From contig NZ_RAQJ01000002.1 of assembly GCF_003610635.1 (NCBI RefSeq), forward strand, positions 372,001 to 436,000: a stretch of 64,000 nt of DNA, in the 5' to 3' direction. Within the stretch, counting starts at the first letter, position 1. Each line of letters starts with the position of its first letter. Of this stretch, positions 55,692 to 64,000 are shown piece after piece. Position numbers and translations under genes: made by a program. Origin of the DNA: Ichthyenterobacterium magnum. GTDB taxonomy: Bacteria; Bacteroidota; Bacteroidia; Flavobacteriales; Flavobacteriaceae. The notes below the pieces were generated by a model. The model ran no database searches. It was not told the origin of the DNA and saw nothing but the letters and a program-made list of their open reading frames with translations.

Positions 55692-58637
55692 TTAATCGAA
55701 CTCAGGTTTTAAGAGTGCATCTTTAAGTATCGTAATTGGATGCAGAGCTTCTCGCTGTGTACCATCTTTTATTTGATGCCTACAACTTGTTCCGTTTGCA
55801 GAAATCACACATTCTTTTGAAGCATTTCTAACCGCAGGAAAAAGTGTCTGTTCTCCAATTTTCATGCTTACATCATAATGGTCCTTTTCATAACCAAAAC
55901 TTCCAGCCATACCACAACAACCACTTGGTATAATTGTAACTTTATAATTTACGGGTAGATTTAATACCTTAAAACTTGATAGTTGATTAGTAAGTGCTTT
56001 TTGATGGCAATGCCCATGAAACTTAATTGTTTTAGATTCTGATGTGAATTGAGACGACTTTATATAACCAGATTCTATTTCCTTTTGAATAAACTCTTCA
56101 ATCAAATACGTGTGTTTGGCAATATGCCTTGCAGAAACTTTATCATCTGCCAATTTGAGGTATTCGTCTTTAAAAGTTAATATGGCTGAAGGCTCTATAC
56201 CAATTAACGCAATGTCTTCAGAAATTAAATCTTTTAAGCTTGAAACATTAGTGTTAGTAATTTGCTTTGCTTCTTTTAAAAATCCTTTAGATAAATAACT
56301 TCTACCGCTTTCTAACTTTCTTAAAACAAACACATTATAACCCAATGCTTCGAGTAATACTTTACAGTCTAAAGCTAAATGAGATTCTAAATAATTGATA
56401 AACTCATCAACAAATAGAAATACTTTTTTAGCACTATTAATTGAAAAATTTGTTTTAGAATTTAGCCAATCTGAAGATGCATTTATTGTCGAAAAACTTT
56501 TAGAAATTTCAGGCAAACTTCTTTTAGGATGTATCCCTAAAATCTTTTTAATGATTGATGATGAAAACCTATTCTGAAACACAGCATTATAAAAGGATGG
56601 AAACCTTGATGCTATCTGGTTATACCTTGTTGAGTTAGCAAAAAATTTATCTTTAAACTTAAAACCATTGGCTTTCTGGTATTGGTACTGAAATTCTGCT
56701 TTTAAACTAGCAACATCAACACTACTTGGGCATTCACTTGAGCAAGCCTTACAGCTTAAACAAAGATCAAAAACAGTTTTTAATTCTTTGTGGTTAAACT
56801 TATTTGCTTTATCTGAGTTAGTTAAAAACTCACGTAAAGCATTAGCTCTAGCTCGTGTTGTATCTTTTTCGTTACGTGTTGCTCTATAACTTGGGCACAT
56901 AGTACCACCAAATTCTGACAATTTTCTACAATCTCCAGAACCATTACATTTTTCTGCTTCACGCAATATACCTTGAGATGCAGAAAAATCTATAACCGTT
57001 TCTATTTCTGGTTCAACACGATTAGACTCATAACGCAAGGCTTCATCCATTGAAAACGCTTCAACTATTTTTCCTGGATTAAAAATATTTTCTGGATCAA
57101 AGGCAGATTTAATTTCCTTTAAAATAGTATAATTAGCATCGCCTATCATTAACGGAATAAATTCTGCTCGTACAATGCCATCACCATGTTCTCCACTAAA
57201 AGAACCTTTATATTTCTTAACTAAACGCGCAACATCTGTTGTTATTTTTCTGAATAAAACAAGGTCATCTTTTTGCTTTAAATCTAAAATTGGTCGTAAA
57301 TGCAACTCTCCAGCTCCAGCATGCGCATAGTAAACCGCATTTTGATTATAGCTTTTCATTATTTTAGAAAACGCATTGATGTATTGTGCCAAATCTGGCA
57401 ATGCAACTGCGGTGTCTTCTATACATGCCACAGCTTTTTTATCACCAACCATATTACCTAATAAACCTAAACCAGCTTTACGTAACTCATTAGCCTTGCT
57501 AATATCATCATTAATTAAAACTACGTTATCATAACTTAATTTAGTAAGCTCTAAAGCTTTAACCAAAGCTTTTATTTTAATGTTTGCATCATCTATAGTA
57601 TCAGATTTTATTTCGCACATTAAAATTGCCTCTGGGTCTCCTTTTATAAATTGCCTATTTTTTTGCTGTGTTTTATTATGCTTGGTGAGGTCTAAAATAG
57701 TTTTATCTAGCATCTCACAAGAATGCAAATCATACTGCATTGCTGTGGAAACTGTATTTAAGCAATCATCAATAGAATTAAAATGAGCCACCAACATTAC
57801 ATTTTCTGAAGGTGGTAATAGATCAAGCTTTAGTGTAATTTGCGTTGTAAAGGCTAAAGTACCTTCACTTCCTGAAAGCAAATTACACATATTAAATGCT
57901 TCAGATGAACCTGAAAACGGTTCAGATTTAATAAGCTCATCTATTGCATAACCTGTATTTCGTCTATGGATTTCAGGCTTAGGAAATTCATCTCGTATTC
58001 TACGTTTAACTTTATCTAGATTTAATTCAGAATATATCGTTTTGTATATTTTTCCTTCTAAAGAATTTAATTCAGTTTTAGATTTAAATGCTTTTAAAGA
58101 TAAATCAGAAAACAACACTTCACTTCCATCGCTTAAAATGGTCTGTAGTTCTAAAACCTTATCTCTTGTTACACCATATTTAATAGATGTTGTTCCTGAA
58201 GAGTTATTACCAACCATTCCGCCAATCATACAACGATTAGACGTAGATGTATTGGGCCCAAAAAACAAACCAAAAGGTTTTAAGTAATTATTTAACTCAT
58301 CTCTAACAACGCCTGGCTGTACTGTAACTGTTTTTTCTTTTTTATTTACATCTAAAATTTTAGTAAAATACTTAGACACATCTACAACAATTCCTTTACC
58401 TACGCATTGTCCTGCTAAAGAAGTTCCTGCTGTTCTTGGTATTAATGAGGTGTTGTAATTTTTCGCAAAATGAATTAATTTTTTTATATCATTCTTGCTT
58501 TTTGGGTAAGCAACAGCAAGCGGTAACATTCTATACACAGAAGCATCGGTTGCATAAAGTGATTTCATTAAATCATCAAAATACAACTCACCATCAAGTT
58601 GAGAGTTTAATGCTAGCAAATGTGAATTTATATTCAT
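55692..58637 (-). CDS. FAD-linked oxidase with 4Fe-4S and CCG domains (D-lactate/glycolate dehydrogenase-like)
   Basis: A 981-residue fusion. Residues ~1-275 are the FAD-binding type 4 (VAO) domain with P-R-T-A-G-T-S-L-A-G-Q-C-V and G-G-M-V-G-N-N-S-S-G-T-T-S. The cap domain (~275-520) contains Y-A-H-A-G-A-G-E-L-H-L-R-P and S-G-E-H-G-D-G-I-V-R. A ferredoxin-like region then carries two cysteine clusters: C-N-G-S-G-D-C-R ... C-P, and C-L-S-C-K-A-C-S-S-E-C-P. The end has C-C-G-type motifs G-H-C-H-Q-K and S-G-C-C-G-M-A-G-S-F-G. It probably oxidises a 2-hydroxyacid and passes electrons through the clusters to quinone. It is a single gene; the substrate cannot be read from the sequence. Confidence 0.93.
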   Translation of the reverse strand: MNINSHLLALNSQLDGELYFDDLMKSLYATDASVYRMLPLAVAYPKSKNDIKKLIHFAKNYNTSLIPRTAGTSLAGQCVGKGIVVDVSKYFTKILDVNKKEKTVTVQPGVVRDELNNYLKPFGLFFGPNTSTSNRCMIGGMVGNNSSGTTSIKYGVTRDKVLELQTILSDGSEVLFSDLSLKAFKSKTELNSLEGKIYKTIYSELNLDKVKRRIRDEFPKPEIHRRNTGYAIDELIKSEPFSGSSEAFNMCNLLSGSEGTLAFTTQITLKLDLLPPSENVMLVAHFNSIDDCLNTVSTAMQYDLHSCEMLDKTILDLTKHNKTQQKNRQFIKGDPEAILMCEIKSDTIDDANIKIKALVKALELTKLSYDNVVLINDDISKANELRKAGLGLLGNMVGDKKAVACIEDTAVALPDLAQYINAFSKIMKSYNQNAVYYAHAGAGELHLRPILDLKQKDDLVLFRKITTDVARLVKKYKGSFSGEHGDGIVRAEFIPLMIGDANYTILKEIKSAFDPENIFNPGKIVEAFSMDEALRYESNRVEPEIETVIDFSASQGILREAEKCNGSGDCRKLSEFGGTMCPSYRATRNEKDTTRARANALREFLTNSDKANKFNHKELKTVFDLCLSCKACSSECPSSVDVASLKAEFQYQYQKANGFKFKDKFFANSTRYNQIASRFPSFYNAVFQNRFSSSIIKKILGIHPKRSLPEISKSFSTINASSDWLNSKTNFSINSAKKVFLFVDEFINYLESHLALDCKVLLEALGYNVFVLRKLESGRSYLSKGFLKEAKQITNTNVSSLKDLISEDIALIGIEPSAILTFKDEYLKLADDKVSARHIAKHTYLIEEFIQKEIESGYIKSSQFTSESKTIKFHGHCHQKALTNQLSSFKVLNLPVNYKVTIIPSGCCGMAGSFGYEKDHYDVSMKIGEQTLFPAVRNASKECVISANGTSCRHQIKDGTQREALHPITILKDALLKPEFD

Positions 58638-58697
58638 TTATGAATAAGTATGTTTATAAAACTAAAAAGAAATCTAATATAAATTTAATTTTGGCGT

Positions 58698-58705
58698 TAT
58701 TTTTG
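58698..58705 (+). promoter_or_regulatory. Candidate -7 box upstream of the barrel protein gene
   Basis: TATTTTTG matches TAnnTTTG and lies 79 bases before the ATG at 58785. No convincing -33 TTG is visible. Confidence 0.35.
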
Positions 58706-58784
58706 TAAATCCAAATAACTTATTAATACAAGTGACCTAAAAAAATGAAATGGGTCTTAATAAAAATGAACAAAATGTAATCTT

Positions 58785-59270
58785 ATGAAAAAATTATTTT
58801 TAGTAGCAATTGCCTTTATTGGCTTTACAACATTAACTAATGCACAAGAAATTGCAGAAAACGCTATTGGTTTAAGACTTGGCGATAGTGATGGTTTTGG
58901 TGCAGAAATCTCTTACCAAAGAGGTTTAAGTGACAACAACAGGCTTGAGTTTGATTTAGGTTGGAGAAGCGGAACTAATTATGACGGATTTAAATTAGCT
59001 GGATTATACCAATGGGTTTGGCAGTTAGATGGTAATTTTAACTGGTATGCTGGTGCTGGTGGCGGAATAGGCTCGTATAGTTTTGATAATGTGCCTGCAG
59101 GTGTTGATGATAGTGATACATTTGTTTTTGCTGCTGGTGATATTGGTATAGAGTACAATTTTGATATCCCATTACTTATATCTTTAGATTTTAGACCTGA
59201 ATTAGGTTTTGGTGATTTTAGAGACGATGTAGATTTTGATATTGCTTTAGGAATTAGATACCAATTCTAA
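58785..59270 (+). CDS. Small outer-membrane beta-barrel protein
   Basis: A 161-residue protein with a signal peptide (M-K-K-L-F-L-V-A-I-A-F-I-G-F, cleavage after T-N-A-Q). The mature part consists of about eight alternating strands with Gly/aromatic girdles: A-E-I-S-Y-Q-R-G-L, F-D-L-G-W-R-S-G, W-Y-A-G-A-G-G-G-I-G-S-Y, and the C-terminal D-I-A-L-G-I-R-Y-Q-F, whose last aromatic residue is typical of outer-membrane barrels. It resembles OmpA/OmpX-like porin-family proteins of Bacteroidetes. No partner gene; a strong terminator follows. Confidence 0.85.
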   Translation: MKKLFLVAIAFIGFTTLTNAQEIAENAIGLRLGDSDGFGAEISYQRGLSDNNRLEFDLGWRSGTNYDGFKLAGLYQWVWQLDGNFNWYAGAGGGIGSYSFDNVPAGVDDSDTFVFAAGDIGIEYNFDIPLLISLDFRPELGFGDFRDDVDFDIALGIRYQF

Positions 59271-59295
59271 GAACCAAATCACACATAAATTAACT

Positions 59296-59327
59296 AAGCC
59301 ATTTTGTTTGAAATGGCTTTTGTTTTT
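59296..59327 (+). terminator. Terminator after the barrel protein gene
   Basis: A perfect 9-bp stem, AAGCCATTT (59296-59304) with AAATGGCTT (59311-59319), a 6-base loop and a T-rich tail (TTGTTTTTT). The 230 bases beyond it up to the restriction-modification gene show only one TATTTTTG word (59401-59408) as promoter candidate. Confidence 0.85.
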
Positions 59328-59560
59328 TAAGTTTATTTCTAGTCTATGGTTGCGTTTTAAATACTATAAAAATTTATATCAATTTTTATATGCTTCACTT
59401 TATTTTTGTTAATTTAGTTCTAGTCAACAAAACACAACATATTATACTAAAAACCTGTTGCAAGCTATACTTAAAAGTAAAAGTGTCACTTTTTTTTACC
59501 AACGCTCGAATGGTTTGAAAAGAAAAAATTAAATAAAAACCGATAGAGAAAACACATTAT

Positions 59561-62500
59561 ATGGAATTAAAAATCTTGAAACCTCGAAAGGCAATCAATA
59601 AAGCTTTTTTAAAAATAAAACCTAATAGAACAAAAATTGAAAGTTTCAAGACGAATTTAATTCAATTACTTGACAGAACAAATGATAGAGAATCTGAAGA
59701 ATTTCATAAAAATCTAGTATCAGACTTTTTAAAAAAAACCTACTACGAGCCAAATCATTTTATAAATACAAAAGGCAGAAACGACCTTGTAATACATAAC
59801 GGAAATAAAGCAAAAAGCACTGTTGGAGTAATCATTGAAGCAAAAAAACCAACCAACAAAGCAGAAATGCTGACAAAAGAAAAAATTAATGTCAAAGCAT
59901 TTCAAGAATTAGTACTTTACTATTTAAGAGAACGAATTACTCACAAAAACCTCGAAATAAAATATTTAGTCGCTACAAACATAAACGAGTGGTTTATTTT
60001 TGATTCTAACGTATTTGAAAAACAGTTTGCCCAAAACAAAATATTGGTTAAACAATTTAACGATTTTGAAAATGGACGATTAGCAGGAAAAACAACCGAT
60101 TTTTTCTACAAAGAAATTGCAGAACCTTTTATTAACGATTTAAAACAAGATATTGAATTTACGTTTTTCGATATACGAGAATACGAAAAACCACTGCGTA
60201 ACAACAACCCAAAAGACGACAACAAACTTATTTCCCTCTTTAAATTGCTCTCGCCAGAACATTTATTAAAACTACCTTTTGCCAATGATAGTAATAGTCT
60301 TGACAAAAAATTTTATGGAGAATTACTGCACATTATCGGACTTGTAGAAACCAAAGACGGAAGCAAAAAACTAATAGAACGACACAAAAAAGGCGAAAGA
60401 AACACAGGTTCGTTTCTAGAAAACGCTATAATACAACTTGACAGTTTAGATAAAATAAATAGACTAGACAACCCAAGCCATTTTGGAACAACTCAAGAAG
60501 AACGTTTATTTAATGTTGGTCTTGAATTAAGCATCACTTGGATTAACAGAATCCTGTTTCTTAAACTTTTAGAAGCGCAACTAAAAACCTATCATAAAGG
60601 AGACAAATCTTATGAATTTTTGAGTATTGATAAAATTCAAAACTATGATGATTTAAACAGTCTTTTCTTTCAAGTTTTAGCTAAACAACAATCAGAAAGA
60701 AATGAAGATGTAACCGAACTTTTTGCAAAAGTCCCTTACTTAAACAGTTCGCTTTTTGAGCCAACAGGCATTGAGCACGGCACGTTATTTATTAGCAATT
60801 TGCAAGATGATAAAACAATTCCTATTTATTCATCAACCGTATTAAAAAGTGAAAGCGGAAAAAAACAAACAGAAAATTTAAATGCTCTAGAATATCTGTT
60901 TGCATTTTTAAATGCTTACGACTTTAGTAGTGAAGGCAAAGAAGCCATTCAAGAAGACAATAAAACCTTAATTAACGCTTCTGTTCTCGGTTTAATTTTC
61001 GAGAAAATTAATGGTTATAAAGATGGCTCGTTTTTTACACCAGGTTTTATCACTATGTACATGTGCCGTGAAACTATTAGAAAAGCTGTAGTTCAAAAAT
61101 TTAACGAAACAAAAGATTGGAACTGTAAAGACATCAACTCGCTTTACAATAAAATTGAAGACCGGCAAGAAGCAAATACTATTATAAACCGTTTAAAAAT
61201 TTGCGATCCAGCTGTTGGTTCTGGTCATTTTTTAGTTTCTGCGTTAAACGAAATGATAGCCATTAAAAACGACCTTAAAGTTTTGCAAGACAGAGATGGT
61301 AAACGGCTTAAAGAATACCAGTTTGAAGTTGTTAATGACGAATTAATTGTAACCGACGAAGATGGAGAATTGTTTGAGTACAACCCAACAACTAAAGAAA
61401 GTCAACGCATACAAGAAGCCCTTTTTCACGAAAAGCAAACCCTTATTGAAAACTGCTTGTTTGGCGTTGATATTAACCCAAACTCTGTAAAAATATGCAG
61501 ATTACGCCTTTGGATTGAGTTACTAAAAAATGCCTATTACAAAAATGAAAACGAATTAGAAACACTGCCAAATATTGACATTAATATAAAATGTGGCAAC
61601 TCACTTATTAGCCGCTTTGAGTTAGATGCAGACCTTAAAAAAGCTTTAAAAAGTAGTAAATGGACTATTGATAGTTATAAAATTGCTGTAGACACCTATA
61701 GAAATGCTCAAAACAAAGAGCAAAAGCGAGCTATGGAAAAACTAATCGATGATATAAAAAACGATTTTAGAAGTGAAATATCGCTTAACGACCCAAAAGT
61801 TAAAAAACTCCATAAACTAAAAGGTGAAATTTTTGGTATGACCAATCAAACACAAATGTTTGAGCTAACCAAAAGAGAAAAAACAGCTTGGAATAAAAAA
61901 CTAAAAAAACTTACAGAAGATTCTAAAAAGTTAGAAATAATAATAGAAGCCATTAAAAACAACAAAATTTACGAAGAAGCTTTTGAGTGGCGCTTTGAGT
62001 TTCCAGAAGTTTTAGATGATAACGGCAATTTTGTTGGCTTTGATGCTATTATTGGAAATCCGCCGTATATTTTTTCTCGTGAATTAATTACGAAACAAGA
62101 AAAAAAATATTTTTATGATAATTATAAATTAACACAGTTTAAACTAAATACTTATATCTTATTTTCTGAATTAGCTAGTAAAATAGCAAATTTTAATGGC
62201 ACAATTGCATATATAATCCCAAATAATTGGCTAACGCTTCAATATAATTCTCAATTCAGAGAGTTTATACTAAACGAGTTTTCAGATATTAAAATCGTTA
62301 ATGATAAAAACAAAACGTTTGAAGATGCAAGTGTAGATGCTTCAATACTTTTATTATCAAAAATAGGTAAAGGAAAAACCAAATCTTATGAGTTAACAAA
62401 TACCGATTTCGAATTCATTTCTGAAACAGAAAATATTAATTATCTGAACGATACTGGCTCAATAATAAATTATGGCTTATATAGAAACCCAGAATTAGCT

Positions 62501-63208
62501 TTAATTTTAAATAAAATAAATAAACATTCTAAATTATTGAATACCGAGTTTATTGTCAAAAATGGTGTTCAAGCTTATACTGTTGGAGAAGGTGTACCTA
62601 CTCAAACAAAAGAAATGAAAGACAGTCGAGTGTATCATAGCTTAACAAAAATAGATGATGATTGGAAAAAATATATTGACGGCTCTGATGTCTCAAGATA
62701 TAGTTTTGATTGGAGCGGATTATACATTAAATATGGTAAAAACCTATCAAGAAGACGAACGCCTAATCTTTTTATTGGTGAGCGTATTTATGTAAGGCAA
62801 ATACCTTCCAAACCACCATATGCAATAGTTTCAACACTTATAAACATCGATGCTGTATGTGATAATAATCATATGATTATCAAACCTAAAGACGAACTTT
62901 CTATAGCATTAGAATCTTTAATTGGAATACTTAACTCAAAATTAATTACCTTTTGGTTTGCTTCAACTTTTGGAAAACATCAAAGAAAATTATTCCCACA
63001 GTTTAAAGTCAAAGAATTACAAATATTTCCAATTCCTAAAAATAAAAGTAACTTACTTCAAAAAATACAAGAATTAGTTAAAACATTATCTATGGTATAC
63101 GAAACAGAGATTAATGACAAAATAGATAGTCTAGTCTATGAACTTTATGATTTGAATAAAGAAGAAATTAAAATTATAGAAGATCATCTAAAAATAGCCA
63201 ACGCATAA
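59561..63208 (+). CDS. Type IIG-like restriction-modification protein (nuclease + Eco57I-type methylase)
   Basis: A 1215-residue single-chain R-M candidate. The N-terminal ~200 residues contain a PD-(D/E)XK-like core: N-D-L-V-I-H-N-G then V-G-V-I-I-E-A-K-K-P (E-x-K). Helical regions follow. The N6-adenine methylase has motif I D-P-A-V-G-S-G-H-F-L-V-S (~548), G-V-D-I-N-P-N-S-V-K-I-C-R-L-R-L-W (~640) and motif IV G-N-P-P-Y (~832), preceded by the usual F-F-T-P-G-F-I-T. Residues after ~1000 look like a TaqI-type target-recognition domain (G-S-D-V-S-R-Y, then L-I-G-I-L-N-S-K-L-I). Such proteins both methylate and cut DNA. No separate partner subunit is beside it. The recognition site is unknown. 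Such genes commonly move between genomes. Confidence 0.9.
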   Translation: MELKILKPRKAINKAFLKIKPNRTKIESFKTNLIQLLDRTNDRESEEFHKNLVSDFLKKTYYEPNHFINTKGRNDLVIHNGNKAKSTVGVIIEAKKPTNKAEMLTKEKINVKAFQELVLYYLRERITHKNLEIKYLVATNINEWFIFDSNVFEKQFAQNKILVKQFNDFENGRLAGKTTDFFYKEIAEPFINDLKQDIEFTFFDIREYEKPLRNNNPKDDNKLISLFKLLSPEHLLKLPFANDSNSLDKKFYGELLHIIGLVETKDGSKKLIERHKKGERNTGSFLENAIIQLDSLDKINRLDNPSHFGTTQEERLFNVGLELSITWINRILFLKLLEAQLKTYHKGDKSYEFLSIDKIQNYDDLNSLFFQVLAKQQSERNEDVTELFAKVPYLNSSLFEPTGIEHGTLFISNLQDDKTIPIYSSTVLKSESGKKQTENLNALEYLFAFLNAYDFSSEGKEAIQEDNKTLINASVLGLIFEKINGYKDGSFFTPGFITMYMCRETIRKAVVQKFNETKDWNCKDINSLYNKIEDRQEANTIINRLKICDPAVGSGHFLVSALNEMIAIKNDLKVLQDRDGKRLKEYQFEVVNDELIVTDEDGELFEYNPTTKESQRIQEALFHEKQTLIENCLFGVDINPNSVKICRLRLWIELLKNAYYKNENELETLPNIDINIKCGNSLISRFELDADLKKALKSSKWTIDSYKIAVDTYRNAQNKEQKRAMEKLIDDIKNDFRSEISLNDPKVKKLHKLKGEIFGMTNQTQMFELTKREKTAWNKKLKKLTEDSKKLEIIIEAIKNNKIYEEAFEWRFEFPEVLDDNGNFVGFDAIIGNPPYIFSRELITKQEKKYFYDNYKLTQFKLNTYILFSELASKIANFNGTIAYIIPNNWLTLQYNSQFREFILNEFSDIKIVNDKNKTFEDASVDASILLLSKIGKGKTKSYELTNTDFEFISETENINYLNDTGSIINYGLYRNPELALILNKINKHSKLLNTEFIVKNGVQAYTVGEGVPTQTKEMKDSRVYHSLTKIDDDWKKYIDGSDVSRYSFDWSGLYIKYGKNLSRRRTPNLFIGERIYVRQIPSKPPYAIVSTLINIDAVCDNNHMIIKPKDELSIALESLIGILNSKLITFWFASTFGKHQRKLFPQFKVKELQIFPIPKNKSNLLQKIQELVKTLSMVYETEINDKIDSLVYELYDLNKEEIKIIEDHLKIANA

Positions 63209-63264
63209 AGCCACACATAAATAATACCTCTAAACAACATTAAATACTTTAAACTACAAACACA

Positions 63265-63588
63265 ATGTGGGAAAAACAACTTAAATTTTACGATAGCTTA
63301 GTTGCACAATGTCCAGACTTTGAGCGTAAAGGCAAAAAGATGATTTACACATCGGCAAATGGTTATATGTTTTCGTTACTAAATAAGGCTGGTGAAATTG
63401 GCATACGCTTACCCAAAGAGGTTGGCAAACAATTTATGAAAGACCATAATACTGGCATTTATAAATCTCATGGAGCCGTAATGAAAGACTATGTATTAAT
63501 TCCTGAGCATTTGTATTTTAATACAACATTATTAGTAGAACATTTTAATAAAGCGTATCAATACGTAATGTCTTTACCTACAAAGTAA
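63265..63588 (+). CDS. Small TfoX/Sxy N-terminal-like protein
   Basis: A 107-residue soluble protein. The order of M-I-Y-T-S-A-N-G-Y-M-F-S-L-L, then I-G-I-R-L-P-K-E-V-G, a loop, and V-L-I-P-E-H-L-Y-F-N-T-T-L-L-V-E-H-F-N-K-A-Y-Q-Y-V follows the TfoX N-terminal fold (small sheet, then two helices), though similarity is weak. TfoX homologues influence competence in gammaproteobacteria, but most family members have unknown roles. It starts 57 bases after the restriction-modification gene and ends 5 bases from the convergent bshA end. Confidence 0.7.
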   Translation: MWEKQLKFYDSLVAQCPDFERKGKKMIYTSANGYMFSLLNKAGEIGIRLPKEVGKQFMKDHNTGIYKSHGAVMKDYVLIPEHLYFNTTLLVEHFNKAYQYVMSLPTK

Positions 63589-63593
63589 CACTT

Positions 63594-64000
63594 TTATAGC
63601 ACCAAACACTTTTTTAAAGTATCTTCATAAATTTTCTCGTACTGAGGAACAATTTGATGAATATCAAATTTTTGAGATTCTAACCAAGCATTGTTTTTAA
63701 ACTCTTCTAATTGGTTTTTATCACCTAGAATATAAATAGCATTTTTAGACATATCGTCTACATCATTTACTTCGCTCAAAAACCCAGAAACACCATGAAT
63801 ATTAACCTCTGGTATTCCTCCTGTATTACTTGATATTACTGGTACTCCAGACACCATGGCTTCTAAAGCTGCTAAACCAAAACTCTCGGTTACAGATGGT
63901 AATAAAAACAAATCACTAAAACATAAAATTTTATCAATCTCATTACTATTACCAAAAAACACAACCTTATCACTTATACCCAATTTTTCACACAAACGCT
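63594..64000 (-). CDS. bshA: BshA-type glycosyltransferase (5' part beyond window)
   Basis: Only the C-terminal ~135 residues are seen; the reading frame stays open to the window edge, so a TTG seen near 63995 is not the start. The GT4 nucleotide-sugar site reads E-S-F-G-L-A-A-L-E-A-M-V-S-G-V-P-V-I-S-S-N-T-G-G-I-P-E, preceded by V-F-F-G-N-S-N-E-I-D-K-I-L and D-L-F-L-L-P-S. These blocks match N-acetylglucosaminyl-malate synthase BshA, which makes the first intermediate of bacillithiol from UDP-GlcNAc and malate. A different GT4 enzyme remains possible because the N-terminal acceptor domain is outside the window. Confidence 0.82.
   Translation of the reverse strand, partial: RLCEKLGISDKVVFFGNSNEIDKILCFSDLFLLPSVTESFGLAALEAMVSGVPVISSNTGGIPEVNIHGVSGFLSEVNDVDDMSKNAIYILGDKNQLEEFKNNAWLESQKFDIHQIVPQYEKIYEDTLKKCLVL

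Noticed and set aside
1-64000. CRISPR arrays, tRNA and rRNA genes, phage genes, complete insertion sequences
   Set aside because: I scanned gaps between genes for regular spacers, cloverleaf/T-loop patterns, transposase motifs and phage proteins and saw none.

Overview
This 64 kb window is AT-rich chromosomal DNA from a member of the Bacteroidetes, almost certainly family Flavobacteriaceae. The evidence is a type IX secretion (T9SS) type B sorting domain on a huge SprB-repeat protein followed by a PorP/SprF protein, a fused two-domain E1 dehydrogenase, a flavobacterial-type ExbD, a BshA-type glycosyltransferase (bacillithiol synthesis), near absence of Shine-Dalgarno sequences, and several TAnnTTTG (-7) promoter boxes of the Bacteroidetes sigma factor. 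The genus cannot be fixed from the sequence alone. I see no tRNA, rRNA, CRISPR array, complete insertion sequence or prophage.

Layout. 0-4.5 kb: 3' part of the secreted adhesin-like protein and its PorP/SprF partner. 4.5-9.9 kb: TPR-adenylate cyclase, two small paralogous proteins of unknown function that share a C-terminal motif, a quinone-oxidoreductase-like enzyme and an esterase with TPRs. 9.9-16.6 kb: an ABC exporter whose permease is fused to an M1-like zinc peptidase, headed by a 28-residue micro-gene and divergent from a LytS/LytTR two-component pair. 16.7-20.3 kb: M23/LysM peptidase, BtpA protein, psuK-psuG. 20.4-35.5 kb: sortilin-like BNR protein, oxidoreductase, two paralogous SF2 helicases, DEAD-box helicase, DUF1853, DinB and DUF1801 proteins, topoisomerase III, RluE-type pseudouridine synthase, cold-shock protein. 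35.6-36.6 kb: a micro-locus with two tiny ORFs, one a clear homologue of the micro-gene at 14.5 kb, then an orphan ExbD. 36.6-43.4 kb: 3D-domain lipoprotein, fused E1, 2OG-Fe(II) oxygenase, and a tight SUI1 / DUF1835 / nucleoside phosphorylase / periplasmic-binding-fold cluster. 43.6-48 kb: small membrane protein overlapping ung, a one-gene cassette bounded by nested inverted repeats, a MutS2-like ATPase and a DCC-family protein. 48.3-59.3 kb: DUF4139 protein with an inserted carboxypeptidase-regulatory domain, a four-gene operon (DUF1704 peptidase, N-formylglutamate amidohydrolase-like, sulfurtransferase, GshB-like ATP-grasp), aroC, a large FAD/4Fe-4S oxidase and a small barrel protein. 59.5-64 kb: type IIG restriction-modification protein, TfoX-like small protein and the 3' part of bshA.

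Themes. Most genes are housekeeping or ordinary accessory genes. Pseudouridine chemistry occurs at two places (psuK/psuG breakdown, RluE-type synthase). Three places deserve attention as possibly undescribed: the 28-residue family with the conserved end SNSWN-x-KRRFR, seen twice at unrelated loci; the DUF1704/amidohydrolase/sulfurtransferase/ATP-grasp operon in an organism that appears to make bacillithiol; and the cassette at 44.5-45.2 kb with two nested pairs of exact 10-bp inverted repeats. Functions were assigned by reading motifs by eye; no database search was run.
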